Shown here: in pieces, positions 22,243 through 35,919 of the stretch | Numbering within the stretch: the first letter of the stretch is position 1 | How the letters are laid out: each line of letters begins with the position of its first letter | Origin: Penelope pileata | Taxonomy: Eukaryota > Chordata > Aves > Galliformes > Cracidae | DNA length: 64,000 nt | Direction: 5' to 3' | NCBI GenBank assembly: GCA_013396635.1 | Contig: WBMW01003179.1 | Span: forward strand, 106,844-170,843 | Notes under the pieces: generated by a model | Databases searched by the model: none | The model's input: only the letters and a program-made list of their open reading frames with translations | What the model was told of the DNA's origin: nothing | Position numbers and translations under genes: made by a program

Positions 22243-23106
22243 GTATTTTTTTTATTATTATTATTTTAAATGCAGTGCAAACAAGTTAGGAGTTGTGCTA
22301 GATTTAAAGGGCGAGAGTTGTAAACTAACACTGAAATGTTAGATTTGGCACTGTATTTGGCTTGATTTTGAAAACTGTTGAGAATCTATTGAAGTCAGTA
22401 GGTTTGCTCAGGAGCTACCTGTTTGAGCAATACATGAGAGCTCTCGCCATTGTTTAACTATCAAAGTACAGTTCTTGTCCCATAGGAAATATTTTTACTT
22501 TTAGAGATCGGCTCTTTTTATCTCACTAAAGTCTCTTTGTGAATAGGAGAATAGGGGTTCTTTTCGTGAGGTGGTGCAGTTGTCTCTTGTCACGAAATTG
22601 TAGCATATCTGAGCATGTTCAGTAATCCATAACAATCTCTCCTGAAGAGAAAAGAAAGGAACTGCTTTATACCACACGATGTGATGTCTGTTAATTAGAA
22701 ATTCGTGTGGGAAAACAAATAATAAGTACTTATTCCTATTTGGTATGCATATTTGTTACGTTAGCAGTTTACTCACGCTACGTGCTCTCTACTTGCTAAA
22801 TATCTTCTAAGTACGGTACGCCTTCAAGTTTTGTGTTCCAAGTGACAAGGATATTTTGAGAAACAAATGAGAGAAAGAGTTCCTTGTTCTCACCAGAACT
22901 AGGCTTTTAAAAGTATCCAGATACCTGAAGATGCAGATCCTTAAGACCATGGATTTTCAAAAGCATCAAATTGAATCTATGAATATTTGAAATAGTTTTT
23001 ACCTGTGGCCCTGAAATTACCTAATTTCAGATATTCTGAAATTTTACCTGTAGTGGCTCAAAGTCTTATTTCTCATTTATGTTATCTGTCTGGTACATTC
23101 TGCTTG

Positions 23107-23150
23107 TTTATATATGTTTATATATGTGTTTATATATGTTTATATATGCT
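23107..23150. repeat. TTTATATATG tandem repeat
   Basis: Four imperfect copies of a TTTATATATG-type 10-12 bp unit within SHROOM3 intron 1. AT-rich and probably length-variable. Confidence 0.85.
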
Positions 23151-26100
23151 TGCATTTATGTAGTGAGCTGCTAAGTGCATATGTCCTGTCACATAATCGC
23201 ATTCCTTCATATAAACTGGGACTTGTGTGAGGTATTCAGATGATCAGAACTGATGTCAACTGAAAGAAAACTGATGCTCTAAATCAATTCTGTTCAAGTC
23301 CTGCAACTCACTGTGCAAACGTTCACATGAAAACTGCCAGTCACTTGAATAGTTCACCTGAAATAAATTGCTAGCAGTTTATGCATCTACACGTTAAAAC
23401 TAGAAAGGAGAGCTTCCGTTAAAGTTCTTTAATCACAAAGGGATTTTAGAAATGTTGTCTTTCTTGCATGACTTTATTGATAGAGACAGTTTGGCACTGC
23501 CATGGAATGCAGAACTAGCCTCACTGAAATGGTGTCATATTTTTCATTTTATAAACATGAGGGACTAATACTTCTGTCAGATTCTTCACTTTTATTGGTA
23601 GTGAGGAAACTGAGGGACATTTTTGAGGAAACTGAGAGTTTCTTTTTGCTTTGACGTTCTTCTGTGATAAAAAAAAAGCACCACCTCCTGTGTTGTTTTC
23701 TTTTTTTTTTAATTGGGGGCAGGGAGTCAGAGAGGAAGAGAGATGGCTTTGGCTGCTGAACATTAATTAATCTATGGGATTTGGTTTCCACAACAACGAG
23801 GCCCCTTAATGTCAAACATGTCTGGAGCGTGCATGGTGCCACTGGGAGCTCTATGATTTGTGCTTGCCTTCTGTGAAACAGCGCTTCAAAAATGTGTATT
23901 TTTAAAAAAAAAACAACTTGTAGCCGCTGCTAGATTTGTGCTGACAGTGTTGGCATCTTGTTGTTTTGCTCATGTGTTGGTGACACAGAGAACAGTTTGT
24001 GTGAGAAAGCTGTGCTTTCTGAAAACTGTGCAGCACCTACAGCTGCTTTCAGGTTTTCAGTTTCAGCGGAGAAACTCGTTTCTTCTTGTGTTTGAATTCT
24101 TGTGTGGGAATTTACTATGCACTCTCTAGAATGAATTGCATGTTAGTAATTTAGCTAATTCAGCATTAGTTTAATTATACTGTGGAGTAATGAGGAACTG
24201 TGGGAAATAATTGAGCCATTTTCCAGGTCAAACCCTCCTGTACTTACACAAGGGTACTATAGCACCACTCATGCAGGTACAGCTCTGGGAACGATCCAAC
24301 AACACTTCTAAATCATGTTACCTATAAATATAAAAAATACTAATCTCAGATTTTCATTTCTGATTATTCAGAATTAAGGTAGGGATTTTTTGTTTCAGCT
24401 TCCTGTTCTGTTTTGGCAAATAGATTATATTTGTATCCGCTTCAAGGTCTGTTTGTGTTGACAGAGTGGTGTTAAAAGACTTAGTGTAAATAGGAAAGTA
24501 GATTTCAGTAAATATTGAGTTGGTACCTATGAAAGCTTGCAGCATGACTTAAAACAATCAGGGTAACATTGATGTTGCAGAATACTGGACAGATAGCAAG
24601 TCTGTTCAAATATGATAGTTGTTTGTAGCCGTCTGGAACTGGTGCTCTTTAGGACCCACAAATATTGGTCTGTCTCAGCTTTGAACCAAAGGCTGTGGTT
24701 GAAGTTAAAAACCAAGATTTTGTGAACTTACAGAAGGCCCAGAGGCATGATTCTTGTTTCTTGCAGCCTTGTGTAATTCTTTAGAAAAACTCCATGAGCA
24801 TGGACTATGCCAAGCAATAGAGGAGCAACAGCTGGGAAATTAGATTGCAAAAATGTGACGTATATTCTGAGCTGGCAGAAGAGGGTGTATTTGAGATCTG
24901 TTTTCCACAGTTCTGCAGCTCCTTGCACTAAAAGCAGGTTAGTTACAACTTCCCAGCAGAAGTCTTGTCACTGTATAGATGTACTGCAGTGCTCCTGTGC
25001 ACCAAGACAGCCTGACTGCTTGTTGTGTGTGTGGCTGAGGGCAAAGACAGCATATAGAGTTAAACACACTAGTAAATGCTTTGCTGAATCAGCCACAATG
25101 CTCAGCACATCATGGAACCAAGTCTAAATCAACTTGTCAGAAATGTTGGTTGTGCAGCTAATGTGAATGTAGGTAGTTAAAACAGATGTCCTTTGTATGC
25201 TAACACTTCTTTTTTCCCTATGGAAACATAAGTCTATACTAAATGACGGCTAATTTGAAGTCTTTTCACGATGTGTTTTGCTGGAGGTGGAGAACAGACC
25301 ATAGACGAGTTTATTACACATGAGCCACATTTCCCCCTCTCCATGTAGGAAGGTGCTTTGACACTCTTGCTAGTCAACTTTTTTTCTGCCCTGTTTCTCA
25401 GCTAACTATGTACAACTCTTCACATGAATGCTGCAGAATCGCAATATTTTATGATTTTGGCTGTATAGGATATTTAAAAGAACGTACTCATTTTCAGTAA
25501 AAATAAATTTGGAAATGATAACAGTATGTCAGCAAGATGGAAATTCTGGGTGATGACTGATCTGGAACAGCACTTAGCATCTTGGGAGCCTTAGGAAGTT
25601 CCATTTATCTTCTGGAACTATTGGTTGAGCCACAGGACTTTTGGACTGTGTGTGGTATTCCTGGTGTACCACCTAAGCACAAGCTTCTGAGGGATCCTCA
25701 GAAATAAGTTTTGTGGAATTTCCCTGACCTTATTTTTTGTACCAGGAGAGAATAAAAGAATGGGCAAAAAAATGTCAGCTGTATGTTGCTTTTCCAAGAA
25801 GTCTCAAAGAAGCGTCCAAAAATCAGTAACTAATCAGCACAGGAATATCAATAATTAGCAAAAAGATGGATCAAAGGCTGAGAATTAACAAAATGTGTTT
25901 TGCGCTTTATATTGATTCTGTGGTATAAAATGTGTTGTCAGTGAAGAGAGTGCAAAGGAGAGTCTGAAAGGGAGCTGCGGTCCTCCATTCTTCCTGGAGA
26001 AGAATTTCTGATTTATATGAGCTTAGAGAACAGTTGTCAATCAAATTCTGTACTTAGAACTGTTCACAGTTTTCAAAGAAATAAACATCCTCATGAGGTG

Positions 26101-26436
26101 AAGAGGAAAAAGTGTTTGATAGGAGGAGGAAAGAGACTCTAAAATGAGCATGTTATGTTAATTTTTTTCCCAGCTGAGTGAACTTTGCGAACTTCTAGAC
26201 CTCAAAGAATCCAGCCTAAATCTCTAGAAAATGTGCTGCTTCTGGTTATCAAACATTCCTTTGGCAAGAAGCCTGTAAAGCTTTCATTACTTTCCTTTTT
26301 CTAAACATCACCATTTTCTTCTTCTGTCCTTTAGGGTTTAAAAGGTAACATGATATTGTATAAAATTGTCATTAATACTTCAGAAACAATAGAAATCAAA
26401 TCCCACATGAGCATCTTTTTTCCTTTTATTTTCCTT

Positions 26437-26691
26437 CTCCCCTCTGCTCTCCCCTCTGCTCTCCCCTCTGCTCTCCCCTCTGCTCTCCCCTCTGCTCTCC
26501 CCTCTGCTCTCCCCTCTGCTCTCCCCTCTGCTCTCCCCTCTGCTCTCCCCTCTGCTCTCCCCTCTGCTCTCCCCTCTGCTCTCCCCTCTGCTCTCCCCTC
26601 TGCTCTCCCCTCTGCTCTCCCCTCTGCTCTCCCCTCTGCTCTCCCCTCTGCTCTCCCCTCTGCTCTCCCCTCTGCTCTCCCCTCTGCTCTC
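26437..26691. repeat. 12-bp minisatellite, about 21 copies
   Basis: A nearly perfect head-to-tail array of CTCCCCTCTGCT. The only purine in each plus-strand unit is one G. Lack of divergence among copies implies recent expansion or ongoing homogenisation. A spurious open frame of Ser-Ala-Leu-Pro repeats crosses it and is not a gene. An N at 26692 marks the right edge, so copy number in the assembly is unreliable. Confidence 0.95.
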
Positions 26692-26694
26692 NCT

Positions 26695-26796
26695 TTCTTT
26701 CTTCTTCTTCTTCTTTCTTTCTTCTTCTTCTTCTTTCTTTCTTCTTCTTCTTCTTTCTTTCTTCTTCTTCTTCTTTCTTTCTTCTTCTTTTTCTTG
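26695..26796. repeat. 20-bp pyrimidine minisatellite
   Basis: About five copies of a CTTCTTCTTCTTCTTTCTTT unit, entirely pyrimidine on the plus strand. It abuts the 12-bp array across the N at 26692. A homopyrimidine mirror-type tract over 100 bases long is a classical substrate for triplex (H-DNA) formation. Confidence 0.92.
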
Positions 26797-28120
26797 ATTG
26801 TACCTGTTTAGTAGTTGAGAACCATGACATTTTGGCCCAGATTTGGGGAGATTTGCTCACAGTGTAAACTGAGAAGTGATTGCTGGTAATACTGAATTAG
26901 CATCTGATTTCCTTAGGCCTTGAAACCATAAGTGCACCCAGATTTCCATTTGCATATCACTATCTTGGTTCATCTTTAGCCGTTAAGAGTGCTATTACAA
27001 AAATGATAGCACTAACTGGTCAAGGCAGCAGAGGCAAACTGGGAACAGAAGTGTTCAGTCTTTCTCAGTTTGCTCTGAAAGTTTTTAAGGTAACAAAAAT
27101 TTCTGCAGTCACTTATTGCTACGCACCAGCCTTTGGAATAGCTTTGGTTGTTACAGGCATCTGAAATGCACTTCTATTTTGAGCTCCATGTTGATGGCAT
27201 TAACAGAAGAGTTATTTCTCCTCCTAAAAATTAAAACATCTAAAGTGTTCTTTCTTGGATAGCAGCTATGTGGGAACACTTTTCACATGCTGTGCTGTAG
27301 TTCCTTGGTTCCCTGAACTCAAAAGGATAGGTCACTTATGGGGGTCTCATGTCAGAAGCATGACACAAAGGTTTATCTCTCAGCAGGGCTGTAGGAAGCA
27401 ATAAAAGTTTAATAATGATAGAAATAGCTTGGGACAGAGCCTAAGAAGTAGTCCTGAATTCTTGTAAGGTGTTTAGACCTTGTTAAGAGCCTGACGCTAC
27501 TTTTCATGAGCTCTGTTTTTCTGCCAACTTATGCCCTCTTGAAGGCAGTGCTTGCTACAGTTGGATCAAGCTCTTCTCCATGAGGCTGCCAGGTCAGTGC
27601 TGGTTCTCTAATATTTTTGATTGTGATGCCTTGTTCATGTTGCTGAAGTGACTTCATAGACCACTTTGTGACAAATAATGAGAGTCATTCCACCAATGTT
27701 GAAAACTCAAAACCCAAAAGTCCATTCTGGATTTTAGCTGATCTACAGACAGTTATCACTGTCTCTGCTTCTGGTCTGACTCCAGACTCTGTAGGACTTT
27801 GACCTAAACACTCGCAAGGTCAGCACTCTCCCGTTAGGGCAGTACCATGAGCCCATTACTCTCCTCACTCAAATGCCCAGAGCACCTGTAAACAAAATGA
27901 AATAGTCTCACACGCTGACAGGCCGTTTCTTTGCATCCATTCCTCATCTCCCTATGTGTGACTGACAATTTAGAAACTGTTAGCCTTTCTGTGGGGCTGC
28001 AAGCACAAAAAAAGACAGTTGAGGCTCACATTAGTGGGACTTATCTGAAGTTGAGAGATTTGAGATAGACATAAAGACATGAAACAGAGCCAGAGGCACT
28101 GTGACTTCTGTGATTTTGTT

Positions 28121-28170
28121 TCACAGAATCATTAATGTTGGAAAAACCGCTAAGATCATCTTTGTTTGAA
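28121..28170 (-). mobile_element. CR1 LINE 3' tail, short copy
   Basis: TCACAGAATCATTAATGTTG then GAAAAACCGCTAAGATCATC is the antisense CR1 3' end with a single terminal octamer. About 50 bp are recognisable before similarity fades. Confidence 0.8.
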
Positions 28171-28783
28171 AGTTCCCACACTCATTCTTGTTTGGCTAAA
28201 CACAGACTTTATTTTTCTCATTACTGCCCTGGAGTATCTTAGGCCCTCTGTGTTGTTAATGTTTAAAAATGCCCTTTTTCACTTTTTGTCTTCCATAATA
28301 CTACAAGTGAGTTGATGAATGAATCCATTCCAGGTCCATAATCACCTTGTTATACTCATGCCTTCTTGCAGAGCATTCTCTGCACTGGTTGTGCACTATA
28401 CAGATGCCATGTATAATATGGCAAGTCCTTAGAAATGTTTTTCATGTGTAAGAACAGAACAAGAATGGTATATAAGATTCACCTGAGTGCTGATACCTTG
28501 CTAGTCAACTACATCAGCTGACAGGACATGGAGAAGTGGCATGCTTGTTATTCCTTCTGGTTTTCAGTGGGGAAAGCAGTAAGTGGGCTGTGATCTGGTT
28601 AGGGCTAAACCATGACGTAATTGCTTGTGCTTGATTGCAGTCCAGAGGCAGGCAGAAGGCTGTTTCTGTGAGCAAAAAGCAGCACAGCACTGACTGGCAT
28701 CCTATCTGGATTGTAGTTAAAAGATTAAGGACTAAATCAATTTTGACTACAGAAGCAATTTCTTCCTGATTACCCTTTCTCAT

Positions 28784-28802
28784 CCCCCCCCACCCCCCAC
28801 CC
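28784..28802 (-). other. G-rich tract on the minus strand (possible G-quadruplex)
   Basis: Plus-strand C8-A-C6-A-C3 gives minus-strand GGGTGGGGGGTGGGGGGGG. It holds at least four GGG runs with one-base loops, so it meets the usual quadruplex pattern. It lies in SHROOM3 intron 1. Confidence 0.6.
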
Positions 28803-31800
28803 AGTGCATCCTTTGTATTTTGCACTGGAGAAAGATGTGCTTGACTGAGGATGAGTGGAGGAGTTTGTTGTGCAAAATCATCTGCCTGCCTGTCTGACTC
28901 TTATTGCTAGACTGGTAAAAGACCAGCAGGTGCCTGATCCCAGGTGAGCGGGAAATGTGGGTGGTGTGGACCTCTGCTTTCAGAGGAGAAGGGCACTGAT
29001 GCTGTAATTGTCCCAGAAAGCAGAGGGGCAGTTCCTCACTGCTCTTGTTTTTCAGGGCTCATAGTAGGGCCTCGCTAAAGATTGCAGATGCCAGCATGTG
29101 GGACAGGATCGTCTACCTTTTCGTAAAGCTAGGGAATTGCTTGATGAAAAGGCTTCTATTGTTAGCCCTCTCCATTAGGCTGCCAATCGTTTTCTAGCAC
29201 AAAAAGTCTTCTGTTCACTTCCACAGCACTGAATTAGCAATTTCAGACAAACTGACTGACTGATGTGAGCAGTATCTTGCTAGGCACTGGTGCTGCCCCA
29301 GCAAAGGCAGGAGGAGTTTTTCAGACTGCAGATAGGAATAGCTGCCAGCTGATCTCTGGTTCAGCGTGATGACCCCATCTGTTTGGGAATACCTTGGTTG
29401 TCCTTATTATCAAAGATTGGCATAGAAGAATTCTGAGGTTCACAGACAGCTCAGTGACTTGACTTCTGTGAACATGCATGTTGAAGAAAATTATCCTTGA
29501 AAAGAGTTGTTCCATCCATACTAAGAAGAGGAAGACTGGTGGATGTCTGTCTCCTCCTGACTAGTCTTGCTTTATAGTTACTTCCATACCAGGGATCAAT
29601 CCAAACTGCAAAGTTTCACTCCAAATCCACAGAGATACCTTGTCTCAAAGATCAGATTTACACCACTGAAATGCATTGCAACCGTATGAGTTGCAGAAGA
29701 CCATATGCAGCATAACGTCACAAAAAGATTTAATAGACAAAATATTTTCTTCTCAGGTTCCTTGACAGAGAGTAATCGTGTGATTAAACACAACGTGTAA
29801 TCCTTTGGGTCGGTAAATAGAGCCTTCATAAATCCTGCTGTGGCTTTAGCTTACATGAAAGAGATTAGTCAGAAAAATGCCACGTATCCTTGTTCACTTG
29901 GCTGTAGCAGGTGTCATCAGGGTTAAGGTATACACTGATCCTGGAATGAGAAGCAGAGAATACACTCTTCAAATCAGTGTTTGTGGAGAATAGATCGTTG
30001 CTTGTGGAAGGCTCTACTAAACTCAACCTTTCCCACGCTTCTGTGGAGCTCAAGGTATATGGGGAAAAACCATCACCAACAACAGCTCAGCTAATCTCAT
30101 TTCAAATTTCACTAGTGTTTGCTTTTCAGGATCTTTTGGTAAAGCTTAAAACTGCGAAGCTAGAAGCCAGCATCAATCTATTGTGCAGAAAGTGCTCAGA
30201 CTTGGGGAGGGATCTTTGAAAGTGAAAATGAGATGAATTGTAATTTGCTTGCCAACAGACATTGGGAGTCAGAGAAAAAATGTACTGAGGTCATTGAAAA
30301 TACACCACTGATCCACAAAATCTTTGCCACTTATTTGTGTAGATCCAAAACCTTGAGAGGATCTCCATCTGGTTCTTCTTGCAGCGAAGAACATCCAAGA
30401 CCAGTGTCTGCAAATCCTAAGATGTGTTGGTATCCATCAACCCGGGAGGCAAATCTCTCCTTTCCATTCCAGAGTTGAGACTGCGGACTTTAGATTTGAG
30501 CATGAACAACAGGAACTGATGGGTGTTCTGCCATCATTCTTGAGGCTTTAGGCTGCATTTCTGATGCTGCCTAGGACAGGCTTTCTTTTGTCATCTGACC
30601 CACACGTGCCATTATGTGTGGAATAAGGAATATCCACTAAACACATAGGCTGCCGTATCTGTGTTCCTGTCTCACCCAAAGGATTTCTGTCTCCTTCAGA
30701 GGTCCACTTAAAACCCTTAGCTTTGGCTCACTTAAGGGATACTTGTTTTTGAAGGGAATCTGGACTGCGTTGTTCAGATAGTCTTGCCAGAACCTCAGTT
30801 GTTTAAAGGGACACATGTCAGAACTTAAAGGCTGGAAAGCACCTTTCCCCTATGGAAATGCAATCTGTGTCTGTGTATCACACTCCCAGCATGATGTAGT
30901 GAAGAAAATCCCACTTTCTTAATGTAAGTTTGTTTTTAAGTAAGAGAGGGCTAGTGTAGGCTCCTTCGTCTGGCTGAGCTGGAAATAGAGTTCCATTTTC
31001 TGGCACTGCCTAAAACTGTTTCCACAAGTCTTGTTACTTTGTCATGAACTTAAGATAAATAAATAAATGATGCCAGCCTTCTTGGTCAATTGAAATTAGG
31101 AGAAGGCCAACAGGAACAGACAAGATCAGCTTATCCAGGACACAGCTTGTTAACATCCTAACTGGTATTCAAGCATAATACTAATTTTTCACACTTGCAT
31201 TAAAAAATCCCATCAAAAAAAAAAATTCAAACCTCAGTGAAGAATGATTCCTGCTGATAAGAAAATCACTGTGCTTAAATTCATTAATAGAATAGGCTGT
31301 GGGATACATTTCAAAGCACAGGGTGAGAAATAAGCTCCCAAATCCCATTAAGAAATAACAGGATTTATGTGCATTCCTCCCATATATTAACTTTCCCCTC
31401 TGGAAACGTCTTGTGCTGGGTTGGTGCCATTTTTTAGGCAGGTGCAGTGTTTTGCAGTTCCCACAGACCCCTCCAGATAATCTGCCAGCCTGAAAGCCTT
31501 TCCCTATTCTCACTCAAGAATGGGGATTTTCCAATGCACGGGTGAATGACGAGTTTGGCTGACAAATGTCATAGCTCCATGTTCTACAGGGCTTCAGTCA
31601 CACATTCTACAATGATGCGGTAAGCAGTTTTGTCTTGTCCATCTCAGCAGTTAAAATGTTTTAAATACCAGGCAACAAAGATAGGAGAGATAATGTTCTT
31701 CAGAGCCATTATCAGCACGACATTATTTTCTGAACGTCACTTGAATTGTAGATGTACAATTTAGGATGCTGAAGTTTTCAGGCAGTCTTTTTTGTATTAT

Positions 31801-32416
31801 TGGTGGGGTCAGATTTTATTAGCAGGTAGTGAATTCTTGCCTTTTCAGTGGAGGCAACTTTTTAAAAATATGTCAAATCTTCACATTTGCAATTACTTAT
31901 AAGAGTTTTTGTGACTTCTTTTGCTTTAAGAGGCATAAAGCAAAAGAGTTAGATGCAAAATGTTAATTCCCATAAAACAGATGAAAGTAAAATGGAAATA
32001 TTTGCTTAAGAAATGGCAAACAGATCAATTTCAAAGTGCAAAATGGGAACAGTTCCATGGGGCAGAAAGAGGCCAGAAGGGTTTCCAGGATCTCTGAAGA
32101 TGACATGTTGGGGCAAGAAATGTTTATTTTGAGAGCGCTGGAGGAGCTTCCAGTCCACTGCACATTGCAGAGAATTCCTAACACCTATAAAGCACTGCTG
32201 ACCTCATGATAAGGAGTGTTAACTATAGTCATACAGAAGTATTTTTCCTGTTATATTTTTCATTTTTTTATTTTGTAATCAGCTCTTCTATCATGGCAGT
32301 GTCAGCAGGTCACAGTTGAAAACTAGGGCTCCATTGTGGTATTTGTGAGTGTGTTAAAGAAACATTATTTCAGGGGATTCAGAATTTATAGTTGTGATAG
32401 TCACAATGGAAATGTT

Positions 32417-32431
32417 AAAAAAAAAAAAAAA
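32417..32431. repeat. Poly(A), 15 bases
   Basis: Uninterrupted A run following AATGTT, with no recognisable retroposon body. Confidence 0.9.
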
Positions 32432-32905
32432 TGCAGCAATGGATGAAGGTGAAGCAAGGGTGAGTGAGTCTGCAAATGCATCAGTGACTTTATGGCCTTA
32501 ATAATTATATTGCTTGGAGTTTGTGTTATTTATGTTGGATTCAGAGGTGTTTGCAGTGGTACATTCTTGTCAGAATAATCGTATCCTTGAAAACTTGTGG
32601 TTGTGCTGGATACATTTTTACTTCATTTTTTTTTTTTAAATAAGCATTATTTAAATTTAGAAAAGTGGATTTGCCCCTAATGTCGGACCTCAGATTTTCA
32701 TTTGTTGGTCGATGACCTAGCTTGCCAGTGGACTGAGAGAGCCACATTTCTTGAATGCAGTCTCATAGAAACTGGGGAATGAGCTGATGGAATTCAGACC
32801 AAAGATCTGGCTGTTTTCCAGAAGCAAATACATGGCAGAACACATTTCTGGTTTCAAGAGAGTGACTTGGAACAGAGAAAGAAATGAGAAACATTTGGAC
32901 AGAGA

Positions 32906-32956
32906 GGGGTGGGGTCGTGGGGGGGAATCTTCATTTTATCAATGACCCCCCCCTCC
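32906..32956. other. G-tract and C-tract pair, quadruplex and hairpin potential
   Basis: GGGGTGGGGTCGTGGGGGGG (32906-32925) is followed 20 bases later by CCCCCCCC and CTCC repeats (32946-32956). The G-rich part can form a quadruplex on the plus strand. The G7 and C8 runs can instead pair as a stem around a 20-base loop. Confidence 0.55.
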
Positions 32957-35900
32957 TCCCTCCTGCCCTGCTTCACTTCATGTTTGCATAAAAGCAGTTG
33001 CCAGTGTTGGCTGAATAGTGTCAGCGCAGAAGGGATGCAGCCACTGACCTGACTATAAGGCAACAGCAAAAGGTTAGAAGAATTAGTCTTGTACTGCAGA
33101 CTTGTATTAATAGTTGTATTGTGGTGGTGTTGGCACAAACTCTGCAATTAAATAAGTTGTTGGCACTCTTCCCTAGGTTAAATTACTACTACTGTTCCCC
33201 CTACTTGCAAGTCCATGAATACAACACTTTTGGGGAGGCAAGTTCAAACATTTTTGTTCTTCTGGGACTCTGCACATTTCTGATTTCAAGCTAAGAGGTT
33301 TCTACAGACTTTCCAAGCAGACTTCTGTTATTATGCCTCTGCAAACAGTTCATGCAAACTAATGCCAAAATAGCCAAGCTGGGAAGGAGGTGGGTGAGGG
33401 GGAAAGACACAAGAAAAGCCTGATGTAGGAGCAAAGGCCCTTAGAAAGGGTTCTCACTTTCCCTTATGCCCCGACCTATGGATGCTTCTTTGCACAGGGC
33501 TGTTGTTGTAGAGGATTAAGTTTCAATCACAGCTCCATCAGGGGCAACTTACCCTTTTTGTCAGCCCAAAAAGTCAGACACAGGGGGGTATCCCTGCCCA
33601 GCCCTCCCCAAAAGTGCAAAGCAGCTGTTTTATTTTCCTCCTGCAGCTGGGTTTGGCCTGTCTGTCAGTGGCAATTTGACTTGGCCAAGGGATGCAAGCA
33701 CCCTCTGTGTTGTTCTGCAAGGGACACTAAGAGCAGTACTCCTCCCCAGTACTGCTTGCCTGGCAACTTCATACTTACGATTTATTGACATTTCCATCTA
33801 ATTTAGGAAAAGGAGTTGTTGCGCTTCTTCCGAAGTCTGTCTCTAATTTAGTGTATCAAACAGCACCTATGCCCCCATCTATTCAGTAAGAAGTAGACCT
33901 AAAAATTGCTCTTCCCCACACAGAACCACGTCATAGTATCATAGCTTTGGTTTTTTTCTACAGTTTTCATCAAAGCTAAAGAGTCAGCTGCAGTCTGACT
34001 TCCTTTCCTGTCTCACGCAAGGACTAAGGGCAAGATGCAGCCTAGTCCTTTAGGGGTAGCATGCTGTAAACAAAAGACCTGGAAATGCTTTGGTTTGTAT
34101 GTCCTGGTAGCTGGTGTTGAAAAACCAGAAAGATTGTGGGGAGACTGTGCTTCTGTATGAGCAGAGAAACTTGCATGCGTGGTGGCTTTCTAAGAAGGAA
34201 AGACTGACAGAAAAATGATTAGAGAGAACTTTAACGTGTGCTTTCCTGAAGACTGGCTGTTATTTAATCAGTCATCAAACATTAATAATGAAATGCATTT
34301 AGATGTTTTGCTGTCCACCAATGACATGATCTTTGTGTGGCTTATATCAATGTTTAATAGAGCTTGATAGAGAGTGAGCCACAAATGCATCAATAGAATC
34401 GGGAGAGTCAGGAGAAAGGAGTAAGCAGAAACAAAAGTAAGTGTGCTTGAGTGGCTCTGCATCTCTGCATCTTCTTGTGTATCTCATCAGCTGCTTAAAC
34501 AAAAGGTTCCTCTGCTGGTTGGAGCTGAAGAGAATCAGGGTGAGCATCTATTGTTCTATTTCTTTTATTGTTCTTGAGCCATGATCTTGTCAGCTCTCGT
34601 TAGTTTAACAGGCTGGACTGTGTCAGTCCTTGGATGGGAGACTTGTAAAGCAACAAGAAATGATACAAAGTGGTTCAGTGCATAGCCCTGCTCCCCCCAA
34701 GTCAGAGCTAAACCACTGACCCATCAGAGTTTGAGAAGGACAGGGTGTGATAACACTGCTCTGTGAGACGCTCTGGCTTTTGGTGATAAGATACCATAGG
34801 TCAGTCAGCAGCAGGCTTTACTAGAACAAAGTTCTAGTTGTGATGCCATGAGCCAAATACCAGTTGCAATAAATCGTATACCACTGCAGTGCCATCTTGT
34901 TTTTCCTTCCTCTAGAGCAGCTAAGGGTAGTGGATGGCTGTTGTGAGAAGTTTTGATTGCAGATGGCAGCGGCTGCAGTGAAATGATTGTATTTATTTCT
35001 CTCTATGTATTTGTGTGTGCGTGTCTGCTGAGTGTGTCTATGGTTTGTAATCCCATACAGTGCCAGGATGCAAAAAACTGGCACTTTAGAGCTTGTTCAG
35101 AATAAACACTGGAATACAGAACTGAAAGGATATACATAACTGGTTTTGGAGAGGTCTCTTCAGAACAACTGCATACTCTTCTCTTTGCTCAAATCAGAAT
35201 TTATTACTGATAGAACAAGCTAGTGCAAAAAATGAAGATGTGTGAGTTAGAGGAAAGGACTAAATGAAGAATTCCATGCTTGTTTAATACGCTTCACACA
35301 CTTTAATGGTGACAGCATACAACTGGAGCTAGTTAAGTGGGCTACCCCATGCATTAGTCATCTCAGTTTTAAGTCATCTTTGTAATTCACGGGGGGTTGT
35401 AGTCTACCCTTGCACTCTTTGCAGCCTGTTGTAGATGAGGCTGAATACTCATTCAAATGTCTTTAGATAGCTGCTGAGTTTTCTGTACTCAAGAGTGAGC
35501 CTGTCTGCTTTTCTTTAGGGTAATTTGAAAATGGTGGCACTTGCCTGCCCTCTCCAATAAAGCATTATCTTCCACCATGTCTGTGCCTGCAGCATTCACA
35601 AATGGTCTAAAGGACACAAATGAGCCCAATGACAATTGAATCTGAGTGCCGGTGTTGCAAGGCTCCCTACAACTGTGAGTTATCATTAGTCCTCATCAGC
35701 AGCAGTGCCTAGAAATTTGCAAGGGAAGTGTTGTGCTGGGGTAGATGTTTACAGAAGTTCAAGGTGTGAATGACAACACTTTCTTTAGGTTGATAATTTG
35801 ATAACCAGAGAGCCAGGTAAGGACGCCCAAGTTAGAAAGACTGCACACATGAGGCTGTGCCTTTCCAAACCCTGCATACATTCCCACAAACTCCCCATAC

Positions 35901-35919
35901 AAAAAAAAAAAAAAANAAA
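35901..35919. repeat. Poly(A) with one unresolved base
   Basis: A15, N at 35916, then AAAG. As with the run at 9549, the N marks an unresolved homopolymer length. Confidence 0.9.

Noticed and set aside
26350..26860. Open frames on both strands of about 150 codons with Ser-Ala-Leu-Pro or Gly-Glu-Gln-Arg repeats
   Set aside because: They are translations of the 12-bp and 20-bp tandem arrays and contain an N.
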